In this document: positions 7,073 to 15,822 of the stretch, piece by piece
Layout of the letters: each line of letters opens with the position of its first letter
Numbering within the stretch: the first letter of the stretch is position 1
NCBI RefSeq assembly: GCF_013085465.1
Contig: NZ_CP049838.1
Location: forward strand, 8,370,001 to 8,434,000
Direction: 5' to 3'
DNA: 64,000 nucleotides
Source: Streptomyces asoensis
GTDB taxonomy: Bacteria > Actinomycetota > Actinomycetes > Streptomycetales > Streptomycetaceae
Program-made: the position numbers and the translations under genes
Notes under the pieces: generated by a model
Database searches by the model: none
The model's input: the letters and a program-made list of their open reading frames with translations, nothing else
Told to the model about the DNA's origin: nothing

Positions 7073-8491
7073 TCAGGCGTGCGGCGCCGGGCGGCCGAGC
7101 AGCCGCAGCGCGCACGCCGACAGACACAGCGCGGCGGCGCCGCAGCACAGGGTCAGCGCCGGGGCCGGACCGGGCGGCAGGCCGAAGAGCGTGACCGCCC
7201 CGGCTCCCGCGGCGGCGGCGAGCGAGATGCCGGCCGACGGCCAGGCCGCGCCGAACGCCTGGAGCAGGAGCGCGGTCCACAGGGCGGCCGCGAGGAACAG
7301 CAGAGCGGCCGGTTCGGCGCCGGTGTACAGGGCCGCGGGCACCAGGGGCAGCAGATAGGCGAGCAGACAGAGGCCGAGGATGCCGGCCGAGCGCAGCAGG
7401 AACCCGGCGGGGGTGGCGGTGGCGCGCAGCGCGGCGACCGACAGCCCGCGGTAGCGGTACAGCAGCCACTCCGCAGGCCCCATGCTCACCGTCAGCACGA
7501 TCACCGCGTAGGGCTCCCGGTCTCCTTCCAGCAGCACCAGCACCCCGGCCGCGAGACCGAACAGGCCGTACGGCAGGGACCACAGCAGGCGCGGCCGGGT
7601 CGCGCCGGGCACCGCGGGGACGCCCAGCGCGACCAGCAGCACCCGACCGGTGACGGCGAGGGTGGCCAGCAGCGCCAGCAGCGGCAGCCCGGCCCGCAGC
7701 AGGGAACCCGGCTCCCACCACGGCAGTACGACGGTACCGGCGATCAGCGGGGTCAGCGCGGCCAGCAGCAGCCGCTCGCGGGCCAGCACGAGCAGGACCC
7801 CCGCGGCCGCCAGGTACAGCGACTGCGCGGCCGCGACCAGGGTGACCGGGCCGCCCCCGGCGGGCACCGCCGCGGCCGCCGTGGCCACCACCGCACCCAG
7901 GGGCGCGCCGATCAGCAGCGTACGGGCCGCCTCCCGCCGTCCGGTCGCCATCCGCAGATGGGCGCGGTGGCCGAGCGCCTGCCCCCAGGCCCAGGAGAGG
8001 AGGCCCGCCACGATCAGTACCGGGGTGTACCGGCCCGCGTCCCACAGCGGGGCGGTGAGCAGGTAGGCGAGGCCCGGCAGGGCGAACAGCACCCCCCGCA
8101 GCAGACAGCGCACCGTGTCCGGACGCCAGGGGTCGGCGGCCCGCGCGGGCTCGGGGAAGGTGCGGGGTACCTGTTCGTACAGCGCGGCGGCCAGCGAGAA
8201 GAGGCTCGGGTGGCCGTACCGCTCCTTGATCAGAGCGGCGGACAGACCCTCCGCCTCCAGCAGCGCCGCCACCTCGTACGGGTGGACGGCGGGTCCGACC
8301 CGGTCGGCGAGTTCGGCGGCGAGCCGGCTGACCGCCTCCTCGTCGGGGCCGCGCAGGGGCAGCCGGATCGCGAGGGTGGCGTCGTCGAAGGCCCAGCGCG
8401 GGCGGCGGCGCGGCGGACGGGTGTCGGCCAGCCGCAGCGCCAGCGTGTCCTGTTCGGCGCCGCCCGGTTCGAGGGATATCGGCCCGCTCAT
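7073..8491 (-). CDS. 12-TM membrane protein of the polysaccharide cluster
   Basis: 472 residues. About 128 soluble residues (helical, containing HPYEVAALLEAEGLSAALIK and RYGHPSLFSLAAALYEQV) precede about 12 hydrophobic segments (roughly 129-149, 154-174, 191-211, 213-236, 240-258, 266-290, 302-322, 327-347, 366-386, 391-412, 418-438, 442-466). I do not recognise the family. Its ATGA overlaps the end of the PelF gene, so the two are translated together. PelG, partner of PelF in Pel systems, also has 12 TM segments. This protein could be a functional counterpart that exports the chain, but no PelG signature is visible. Confidence 0.75.
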   Translation of the reverse strand: MSGPISLEPGGAEQDTLALRLADTRPPRRRPRWAFDDATLAIRLPLRGPDEEAVSRLAAELADRVGPAVHPYEVAALLEAEGLSAALIKERYGHPSLFSLAAALYEQVPRTFPEPARAADPWRPDTVRCLLRGVLFALPGLAYLLTAPLWDAGRYTPVLIVAGLLSWAWGQALGHRAHLRMATGRREAARTLLIGAPLGAVVATAAAAVPAGGGPVTLVAAAQSLYLAAAGVLLVLARERLLLAALTPLIAGTVVLPWWEPGSLLRAGLPLLALLATLAVTGRVLLVALGVPAVPGATRPRLLWSLPYGLFGLAAGVLVLLEGDREPYAVIVLTVSMGPAEWLLYRYRGLSVAALRATATPAGFLLRSAGILGLCLLAYLLPLVPAALYTGAEPAALLFLAAALWTALLLQAFGAAWPSAGISLAAAAGAGAVTLFGLPPGPAPALTLCCGAAALCLSACALRLLGRPAPHA

Positions 8492-9996
8492 CCGGCCACC
8501 GTCCCGACCGGTGCGAGCGTCTCGGGCACGGCTGCCACGACCTCGGACTCCCGCTCCAGCGTGGGCAGTTCGAGATAGATGGAGCGGAACGTGTCGATCG
8601 TCTGCCGCAGGGTGAACTGCTCGATCACCCGCAGCCGCGCCGCCTCGCCCATCGCCCGCCGCCGTTCCGCGGCGCCCAGCAGTTCCAGCGCGGCCCGCGC
8701 CATCGCGGCCGGATCACGCGGCGGCACCACGAGGCCGGTGTCGCCGACGGCCTCCCGAACCCCGCCCACGTCGGTGGAGACGGTCGCCCGTCCGCACGAC
8801 ATGGCTTCGATCAGCGTGAACGGGAAGCCCTCACTGATGCTGGACAGCATCACGACGTTCCCGGCCGCGTAGGCGTCCTTGATGTCGTCCACGCGGCCCT
8901 CGAAGGTCACGGCGTCCGCGTGCCCGAGCTCGGCCGCCAGCGCCTCGCACCGTTCCCGGTAGGCCTCTCCGCCGCGCGGGGTGCCGCCGAACAATCGCAG
9001 CCGCACGTCGGGGAGTTGCGCCCGGACCAGGGAGAAGGCGCGGATCAGGGTCTCCAGGTCCTTGATCGGGTCGACCCGGCCCGCCCAGGTGAGCGTGAGC
9101 ACCTCGGGCTCGGGGCCGGCCGGCGGGAAGGCGGCCGGGTCCACACCGTTGTAGACCGTGCGGATCGACTCCGGGTCGGCACCGCCCTCCTCCTCCCACA
9201 GCCGGTTGTAGCGGTTGCCCGGGGTGATCAGGGCGGCCCGGCGGTAGCTCTCCTGCGCCAGCAGCCGGAAGAAGCCGAGGACGACCGACTTCACCGGCCA
9301 GCGGTAAGGGGCGGTGCGGTAGCCGAGGTAACGTTCCCGCAGATATACGCCGTGCTCGGTCAGCAGCAGCGGCACACCGTCCCGTTCGAGCGCGGCGAGC
9401 CCCGGCAGGACGGCGACCCCGCCGCTGACCGCGTGCGCCACCCCCGTCCGCGGCGCCGGTGCCGCCAGCGGACGCAGGGCGTGCTCCAGCAGGGCGGTCG
9501 CGGTCACCGCGTCGTGCAGGGTCGGTCCGGCCTCGCGCACGGCCAGGCCCGGCCGGTTCCACACCGAGGTCAGGATCGAGATGGCCCGGTCGCCGCGCAG
9601 GAACGGGCTCAGCGCCCCGTCCGCCGCGGCCCGCGCCATCGCGTACAGGGCGGGAGCGAACCCGTCCTCGGCGCTCGGGTCGAGCAGCGCGGTCAGGAAC
9701 TGTTCGTAGGCGGCGGCCAGTCGACCCCGGGCCCGCCCCCGGGGTGCCCGCCCTTCCGGCGGAGCGCCCCACATGGGGACGGACAGGACGCCCGAGACAT
9801 GGGCGGGCAGCTCCCAGACGACGGGTTCGCGCCCGGTGCCGGTGACGGCGATGACGTCGAAGTCGATGTCGGGCATGCCCTGGACGAGCTGGTCGCACCA
9901 GACACTCACGCCGCCGTGACTGTGGGGATAGGTGCCTTCGGTGAGCAGGGTGACGCGCGTTGCGCCGAGGCGTCGCGCGTCGTCGTGAACGTGCAT
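8488..9996 (-). CDS. pelF: PelF-type glycosyltransferase (GT4, DUF3492)
   Basis: 502 residues, the usual PelF length. The N-terminal half carries the DUF3492 signature GTYPHSHGGVSVWCDQL. The C-terminal GT4 half has YNGVDPAAF, WAGRVDPIKDLETLI, GRVDDIKDAY and the EX7E nucleotide-sugar site within SEGFPFTLIEAMSCG. PelF polymerises UDP-HexNAc in the cytoplasm for the Pel exopolysaccharide. Here it is preceded by a secreted deacetylase gene and overlaps the 12-TM gene. GGAG lies 8 bp before ATG 9996. The family assignment is strong; the polymer made is inferred from neighbours. Confidence 0.9.
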   Translation of the reverse strand: MHVHDDARRLGATRVTLLTEGTYPHSHGGVSVWCDQLVQGMPDIDFDVIAVTGTGREPVVWELPAHVSGVLSVPMWGAPPEGRAPRGRARGRLAAAYEQFLTALLDPSAEDGFAPALYAMARAAADGALSPFLRGDRAISILTSVWNRPGLAVREAGPTLHDAVTATALLEHALRPLAAPAPRTGVAHAVSGGVAVLPGLAALERDGVPLLLTEHGVYLRERYLGYRTAPYRWPVKSVVLGFFRLLAQESYRRAALITPGNRYNRLWEEEGGADPESIRTVYNGVDPAAFPPAGPEPEVLTLTWAGRVDPIKDLETLIRAFSLVRAQLPDVRLRLFGGTPRGGEAYRERCEALAAELGHADAVTFEGRVDDIKDAYAAGNVVMLSSISEGFPFTLIEAMSCGRATVSTDVGGVREAVGDTGLVVPPRDPAAMARAALELLGAAERRRAMGEAARLRVIEQFTLRQTIDTFRSIYLELPTLERESEVVAAVPETLAPVGTVAG

Positions 9997-10115
9997 CGAT
10001 GGGCTCCACGGCCGAGGTGTGGGGTGGTTCGTGCCCGGTGGGCCCCTGGGTCGGGGCCCACCGGTGGGGTCCGGCCGCGCACCGCGGCCGGTCGGTCCCT
10101 GGGTCGGTGCGCCGC

Positions 10116-12251
10116 TCAGTTGTCCGCGGTGTACGGGACCTGCTCGGTGACGCCCGCGGGGAGACGGGTGTCGGGCGCCGGGGCCGTGACCGTGACCGTG
10201 GCGGTGCCGGAGGCGTCGGCGGCCGGAGCCGCCGCGGCCGCCGGCAGGGTGAGACCGAGCGCGCTGCCCGCGGACGGCGTCCAGCCGGACGCCCCGCCCG
10301 CGTACGCGGTCCCGAAGGCGGAGCCGGCCAGTGTGGTGCCGGTGGGCACGGTCGCGGTCACATCCACCCCGGCGGGGGCCTCGACGGTGACGACGTCACC
10401 GATGCGGTAGGCGGTGACCGAGCCGGCCTGGAGGGCGGCCGCCCAGGCGGCCCGGCGCTTCAGCTCGGTGCCGACGTCCTTCATCCGCAGGTTCACCACG
10501 GGGGTGTCGGCCGCGAACAGCGCGTCGTAGCCGTCCAGGACACCGTTCAGCACCGGGTAGGCGATGCGGTCCTCGGCCAGGTTCGACTGGTGGATGAAGT
10601 GCGGCTTGGGGTCGTTGGACAGCACATGCCCGAGGGCGATCTTCGTCTCCAGCGGGACGATGTGGTCGGCGTAGCCGGTGGTGGTGTCCAGCGGCGCCGC
10701 GAGGCAGGTGGTGGTGGCCGGGTTGTCCTCGCAGATGCCGCTGCCGCCCTGGGCGCGGCTGGTGTAGATCCAGTTGTACTCGTCGACCTGCTCGGCCGCG
10801 TGGCCCGCGTTGTAGAAGACGTTCATCGGATAGCGCGGCACGGTCGTGGCGGAGCCGACCTGACGCGGGCCGGGGTCACGGGAGTTGTCCGAGCCGGTCC
10901 AGCCGATGCCGTTGTCGGTGAGGGCGAGGGCCAGGTTGGGGTTGTCCGTCGGCTGCTGCGGCAGCACCTTCAGCCCCGAGTGCTCGCCGGTCACCAACTC
11001 GTCGTCGGCCAGGGGGAGTCCGGCCGTCTGCCCGAAGACGCGGTTGTTCGCGATCTCGTCGGATATCTCCGTCCGGCTGACCCACCGGGTGGAGCCGTCG
11101 GCGTTGGTGGCGCACTTCCACGGCACCACCGCGGTGTCCTGCACACAGCCCAGGAAGGCGTGTGTGTAGGTGTGGTTGATCCAGCGGAACTTGTTCCGGT
11201 CCGCGATCAGCTTGTCCGCGAGCGCGTCGACGCCGTTGTTGTCCTCGCGCTGGTCCACGCTGCCGGCGCCGTTGTAGGCCAGGTCGAGGGTGAAGTCGTG
11301 GCCGGTCTGCCAGGCGGTGGCGTAGTCGACGTCCGCGGCCGTCATGCGGATCGGGTCGGGGGTGGCGTTCGGGTCGGTGCAGTCGACGTCGCCGGGTGTG
11401 CAGTTGAGGGTGGAGTTCCAGCGGTCGTCGGCGGCGAACACGTCGTCCACGTGCACGGCGAAGTAGTTGCGGGAGGCGCCGAGGTGCACACCGCCGGTCA
11501 TCCACTCGACGATGCCGCGGGCCAGCAGCCGGAACTGCTGCTGGTACTGGTTGTAGACGAACGTGACGACGAGCTCGCGCCGCCCGTCGTGCCGGTACTC
11601 GCCCACCAGCGAGCCCCGCGTCGACTGCCCGGGGATCGGTGCGTCGACGTACGACGTGAAGTCCGCGCCCGCCGCGGGAGTCGAGAGGTAGGCGTAACTC
11701 TCGCCGACGGCCGGGTCGTTGTCCTCGAAGGGCACCGCCCCGTCGAGATATCCGAACGGGCCCGCCTGGCCGGCGGCGGTCACCCCGGCCTGCACGCCGT
11801 CGACACTGCCCGAGTAGCCGCCGTACACCGGGTACTGGAGACCGGCTTCCGGACGCGCGTAGGTGTAGGCGTCGACCTGGGGAACGGCGTACGTCTGCTC
11901 GTAGGCCGCGAGCGCCGTCATCTCGGTGGAGCCGGCCGCGAACGGGTTGTCGTTGGGCAGTACGACCGCCTGGAACTTGGCACGCGGCCGGCCGTCCACC
12001 GTGTCCGCGAGGAATCCGGCGTCGATCACGGGCCGGCCGGCCTGCGTGAGGTCGACCTCCGTGTACGGCGTACCGGCCGCGGTCAGCTCCGCCGCGATGG
12101 CGTCGGTGGCCGGTCCGCCGTCGCTCACCACGAGTACCCGCAGGTCGATGCGGGGGGCGGTGTCGTCGGCCTGGGCCGCTCCGGCCGGCAGGCCCAGCGC
12201 GGCGATGAGCGCGCCCACCGTGAGCACGGTGGTGCGTGTGGTCCGCTTCAT
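10116..12251 (-). CDS. secreted polysaccharide deacetylase, Agd3/PelA-like (CE18-type)
   Basis: 711 residues. An N-terminal signal peptide (MKRTTRTT, hydrophobic core, AQA) directs export. A central deacetylase-type fold shows the metal motif HVDDVF (267-272) and NHTYTH (359-364), the pattern seen in PelA and Aspergillus Agd3. The roughly 250 residues before it would match the carbohydrate-binding region of Agd3. The Ala/Thr-rich C-terminus looks like a beta domain. Start ATG 12251 has GGGGAGGGG upstream. As the first gene of the cluster, it probably deacetylates the exported amino-sugar polymer, giving it positive charge. The CE18 assignment rests on motif order only. Confidence 0.75.
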   Translation of the reverse strand: MKRTTRTTVLTVGALIAALGLPAGAAQADDTAPRIDLRVLVVSDGGPATDAIAAELTAAGTPYTEVDLTQAGRPVIDAGFLADTVDGRPRAKFQAVVLPNDNPFAAGSTEMTALAAYEQTYAVPQVDAYTYARPEAGLQYPVYGGYSGSVDGVQAGVTAAGQAGPFGYLDGAVPFEDNDPAVGESYAYLSTPAAGADFTSYVDAPIPGQSTRGSLVGEYRHDGRRELVVTFVYNQYQQQFRLLARGIVEWMTGGVHLGASRNYFAVHVDDVFAADDRWNSTLNCTPGDVDCTDPNATPDPIRMTAADVDYATAWQTGHDFTLDLAYNGAGSVDQREDNNGVDALADKLIADRNKFRWINHTYTHAFLGCVQDTAVVPWKCATNADGSTRWVSRTEISDEIANNRVFGQTAGLPLADDELVTGEHSGLKVLPQQPTDNPNLALALTDNGIGWTGSDNSRDPGPRQVGSATTVPRYPMNVFYNAGHAAEQVDEYNWIYTSRAQGGSGICEDNPATTTCLAAPLDTTTGYADHIVPLETKIALGHVLSNDPKPHFIHQSNLAEDRIAYPVLNGVLDGYDALFAADTPVVNLRMKDVGTELKRRAAWAAALQAGSVTAYRIGDVVTVEAPAGVDVTATVPTGTTLAGSAFGTAYAGGASGWTPSAGSALGLTLPAAAAAPAADASGTATVTVTAPAPDTRLPAGVTEQVPYTADN

Positions 12252-12398
12252 GCGGTGAAGTCCCCTCCCCGGGCAGGGGTGATCACGGCTCCGCCAGAGC
12301 GGACGCACCCCCTTGCGCGGCGCCGGCGTCCCCCTCAGAAGCCAGTCGTCGTCGCATCCGTCGCGTCAACATAGTGAGGTCTCTGTGTAGCTTTCGTG

Positions 12399-12418
12399 GT
12401 CATGTTGCGAAACATGAC
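12399..12418. promoter_or_regulatory. palindrome in promoter region of the polysaccharide cluster
   Basis: GTCATGTT GCGA AACATGAC is a perfect 8-bp dyad in an AT-rich island about 150 bp upstream of the deacetylase gene. It is the most operator-like element in the 410-bp gap 12252-12661, which otherwise contains no gene. TATACT-like and TATAGG-like hexamers lie nearby on either strand. The cognate regulator is unknown. Confidence 0.5.
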
Positions 12419-12661
12419 GGAAAAGTATAGGTGTCCAACAAGCCGGAAACGGAACCGAATTGGGCGTTCCGTCATCAACGGGGTACGCGGGGCGGGTTGG
12501 GCCCCCGGGCTCCGTGTGCTGGTCCGGGGGCCTGGCGGCGCACCGGCGAGCCGCTGGGGCCCGCCGGGCGCACCGTCAGTGGTCCATACCGTGGTCCGTG
12601 CCTGGTCGCAGGCCGGTTTCAGGTCACTCTCGCCACGGTCGAACTCGGCCGCGGGCGGCTG

Positions 12662-13186
12662 TCAGGCGCAGAGCACGCGCGTCTCGGGCGTGTAGACCGG
12701 CCCGCCGCTGAGGTTCGTGCTGTCGCTGAACTCGGCGTAGAAGTACGAGTAGAAACCGATGTTGCCGTTGCAGCCGGAGTCGGTGGCGACCTGGAGCGTC
12801 AGGGTGACGGTGCGGCTCTGCCCGGGCGGGACGGTGGCCCCGTAGTTGGCGCCGAGATTGGCGGGACCGGTCCCGGAACAGGGGGTGGCGCCCGCGGTCG
12901 TGGCCAGGCTGCATCCGGTGAAGCTGTACTTCAGGTCGGGGCGCTGGGTGGTCAGCCACGTCGGGTCGATCGTCTGGTACACGAACCAGATGTCGTAGGT
13001 GTGGTTGTTGGTGATCGTCATCGACAGGTTCACCGTGCCGCCGGGCGTGGTGGTGGCGCTGTCGGTGGCGAACGTCAGCTCGGCCGTCGCGGGAGCCGCG
13101 CTCGCACCGGGGGCCAGGCCGAAGACGGCGAGGACGAGGGCGAGGATCGCGGTGAGGCCGAGGCGTCTCATCAGAGGTGATCGCAT
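12662..13186 (-). CDS. small secreted protein, unknown function
   Basis: 174 residues with a classic signal peptide (MRSPLMRRLGLTAIL, hydrophobic core, GASA-AP). The mature part is Thr/Ser-rich, beta-strand-like and has four cysteines, probably two disulphides. Segments such as VNLSMTITNNHTYDIWFVYQ and PPGQSRTVTLTL resemble extracellular Ig-like or DUF11-type folds. A second in-frame ATG at 13171 is an alternative start; neither has a clear Shine-Dalgarno sequence. It lies just upstream of the polysaccharide cluster on the same strand and may be a surface component, but no function can be assigned. Confidence 0.7.
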   Translation of the reverse strand: MRSPLMRRLGLTAILALVLAVFGLAPGASAAPATAELTFATDSATTTPGGTVNLSMTITNNHTYDIWFVYQTIDPTWLTTQRPDLKYSFTGCSLATTAGATPCSGTGPANLGANYGATVPPGQSRTVTLTLQVATDSGCNGNIGFYSYFYAEFSDSTNLSGGPVYTPETRVLCA

Positions 13187-13676
13187 GGCCCGGGAGGCTA
13201 GGCAGGCCCCGTTGGCGACGTCTGCCCCGTCGGAGGCGGCCGGCCCGCCGTTCGGCCGGAAGTGTGTGCCGGGTGAGGGCGCTGTGACGAACCTGTGGGC
13301 GTGTCAGGAGCCTTGTGTCAGCACACGGTAACGGCAGTGTGACGCAACGGATCGGATGTCTCGCGAGGGGCCGGACGGCTCGGTGGTGCGCCGGGACGGT
13401 TTGGCGCGTAACGGTCGTACCGGGCCGTCCTCCGTGCCGCCCGGCGGACGCGCGTAGCGCGGGTTCCCGGCCAACCGCCGATTTCCGGCCCCGAGTCGGC
13501 GGTCCGGAGCGGCTTGGGGATCTCTTGGCCCGTCGCACACCCCTCGTACCGTCGACTTTCACACCGGCGTCATCCGGGCCTTCCCTGACGTTCGGTGCCC
13601 TTGGAACACTCCTTGCGCGCGCATTGCGTCACGAACCGGCAGGCGCAGCCCCTTCCGTACGAGAGGTGCCTCACCC
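13187..13676. other. 490-bp divergent intergenic region
   Basis: Separates the leftward small secreted protein gene from the rightward phospholipase C gene, so it must hold both promoters. No frame has convincing coding character. GAGAGGTG at 13661-13668 is the ribosome-binding site of the phospholipase gene. No repeat or hairpin stands out. Confidence 0.6.
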
Positions 13677-15731
13677 ATGCCCGAAGTCAACCGGCGCAGA
13701 TTCCTTCAACTCGCGGGCGCCACCACGGCGTTCACCGCTCTGTCCGGCAGCATCGAACGTGCCGCCGCGCTGCCCGCGAACCACCGCACGGGGTCGATCG
13801 AGGATGTCGAGCACATCGTCGTCCTGATGCAGGAGAACCGCTCCTTCGACCACTACTTCGGCAAGCTGCGCGGTGTCAGGGGCTTCGGCGACCCGCGTCC
13901 GGTCACCCTCCCGAACGGCAAGTCGGTCTGGCACCAGGCGGACGGCGCCGGCAAGGACGTCCTCCCGTTCCACCCGGACGCCGACGACCTGGGTCTCGCC
14001 TTCATCCAGGACCTCCCGCACGGCTGGAACGACGGCCATGCCGCCTTCGACGGCGGCAGGTACGACAAGTGGGTGCCCGCCAAGAGCGCCACGACGATGG
14101 CGTACCTGACCCGCGAGGACATCCCCTTCCACTACGCGCTCGCCGACACCTTCACCGTCTGCGACGCCTACCACTGCTCCTTCATCGGCTCCACCGACCC
14201 CAACCGCTACTACCTGTGGACCGGACACACCGGCAACGACGGCAAGGGCGGCGGCCCGGTCCTCGGCAACGACGAGGCCGGCTACAGCTGGACGACGTAC
14301 CCCGAGCGCCTGGAGCGGGCCGGCGTCTCCTGGAAGATCTACCAGGACGTCGGCGACGGCCTGGACGCGAAGGGCAGCTGGGGCTGGATCCAGGACGCCT
14401 ACCGCGGCAACTACGGCGACAACTCGCTGCTCTACTTCAAGCAGTACCAGAACGCCCAGCCCGGCGACCCGCTGTACGACAAGGCGCGCACCGGTACCGA
14501 CGCCCGCACGGGCGAGGGGTACTTCGAGCAGCTGAAGGCGGACGTCAGGGGCGGCAGGCTGCCGCAGATCTCCTGGATCGTCGCCCCCGAGGCCTTCACC
14601 GAGCACCCCAACTGGCCCGCGAACTACGGCGCCTGGTACGTCGCCCAGGTCCTCGACGCGCTCACCTCCGACCCGAAGGTGTGGGCGAAGACGGCGCTGT
14701 TCGTCACCTACGACGAGAACGACGGCTTCTTCGACCACCTGCTCCCGCCGTTCCCGCCGGCCTCGGCCGCGCAGGGCCGCTCGACGGTCGACGTGGGACT
14801 CGACGTCTTCAAGGGCGACAGCGGCCACACCGCCGGCCCCTACGGGCTCGGCCAGCGGGTGCCCATGCTCGTCGTCTCGCCCTGGAGCAAGGGCGGTTAC
14901 GTCTGCTCCGAGACGCTCGACCACACCTCGGTCATCCGGTTCATGGAGCGCCGCTTCGGTGTCCACGAGCCGAACATCTCGCCGTGGCGGCGCGCGGTGT
15001 GCGGCGATCTGACCTCCGCGTTCGACTTCTCCCGCGCGGACACCCGGCCGGTCGCCCTGCCGGACACCGACGGCTACGAGCCCCCGGACAAGGACCGCCA
15101 CCCGGACTACGTGCCCATCCCGCCGGCCCGCCCCGTCCTGCCGAAGCAGGAGCGCGGCTCGCGGCCCACCCGCCCGCTCACGTACGCGCCCGCCGTGCAC
15201 GGTTCGGTGGACCCGACCGCGGGGACCCTCACCCTCGCCTTCGCCTCCGGGGCCAAGGCCGGCGCCGCCTTCCTGGTCACCTCCGGCAACCGCGCCGACG
15301 GACCGTGGAGCTACACCACCGGGGCGGGCGCGACCGTCTCCGACACCTGGAACTCGGCGTACTCGGGCGGCTCGCACGACCTGACCGTGCACGGCCCGAA
15401 CGGATTCCTGCGCGTCTTCAAGGGGGCGGGCAAGGCGGCCGGGGCCGAGGTGACCGCCCGGCACGTCGACGACGGTCTCGAACTGACCTTCACCCACCGG
15501 GGCTACGGCGCGGTGGAGCTGAAGGTGGCCGACGGCTACGGAGGGCGGCCCACGACCGTCGAACTGCGGCCCGGCGGATCGCTCAAGCGCACCCTGGACC
15601 TGCGGGCGAGCCGCCGGTGGTACGACCTCACCGTCACGTCCGGCGCCGACCCGGCGTTCCTCAGGCGGTTCGCCGGACACGTCGAGAACGGCCGCCCCGG
15701 CGTGAGCGACCCGGCGATCGTCACGGAGTGA
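13677..15731 (+). CDS. Tat-exported phosphocholine-specific phospholipase C
   Basis: 684 residues. The N-terminus NRRRFLQLAGA is a twin-arginine signal. The acid-phosphatase-like phosphoesterase domain follows, with VVLMQENRSFDHYFGKLRG (metal-site Glu/Asn/Asp/His), STDPNRYYLWTG, TYDENDGFFDH and RVPMLVVSPWSKGG, as in PlcH/PlcN and AcpA. Two C-terminal beta domains (from about residue 500) match the DUF756 repeats of bacterial phospholipase C. It cleaves phospholipid head groups outside the cell, probably for phosphate scavenging. Start ATG 13677 follows GAGAGGTG. Confidence 0.92.
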   Translation: MPEVNRRRFLQLAGATTAFTALSGSIERAAALPANHRTGSIEDVEHIVVLMQENRSFDHYFGKLRGVRGFGDPRPVTLPNGKSVWHQADGAGKDVLPFHPDADDLGLAFIQDLPHGWNDGHAAFDGGRYDKWVPAKSATTMAYLTREDIPFHYALADTFTVCDAYHCSFIGSTDPNRYYLWTGHTGNDGKGGGPVLGNDEAGYSWTTYPERLERAGVSWKIYQDVGDGLDAKGSWGWIQDAYRGNYGDNSLLYFKQYQNAQPGDPLYDKARTGTDARTGEGYFEQLKADVRGGRLPQISWIVAPEAFTEHPNWPANYGAWYVAQVLDALTSDPKVWAKTALFVTYDENDGFFDHLLPPFPPASAAQGRSTVDVGLDVFKGDSGHTAGPYGLGQRVPMLVVSPWSKGGYVCSETLDHTSVIRFMERRFGVHEPNISPWRRAVCGDLTSAFDFSRADTRPVALPDTDGYEPPDKDRHPDYVPIPPARPVLPKQERGSRPTRPLTYAPAVHGSVDPTAGTLTLAFASGAKAGAAFLVTSGNRADGPWSYTTGAGATVSDTWNSAYSGGSHDLTVHGPNGFLRVFKGAGKAAGAEVTARHVDDGLELTFTHRGYGAVELKVADGYGGRPTTVELRPGGSLKRTLDLRASRRWYDLTVTSGADPAFLRRFAGHVENGRPGVSDPAIVTE

Positions 15732-15822
15732 CCCGCTTGGGCCGCTGCCACGGTAAATGCGCGGTGAACACCGCATCGTGGGGGCTGGTCAGGTCCCTGC
15801 GGGCTCGGGGTAATGTGCCCCG

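Noticed and set aside
12431..13180. Rightward 249-codon ORF over the small secreted protein
   Set aside because: Gly/Arg-rich shadow of the minus-strand gene, which has a clear signal peptide and cysteine pattern.
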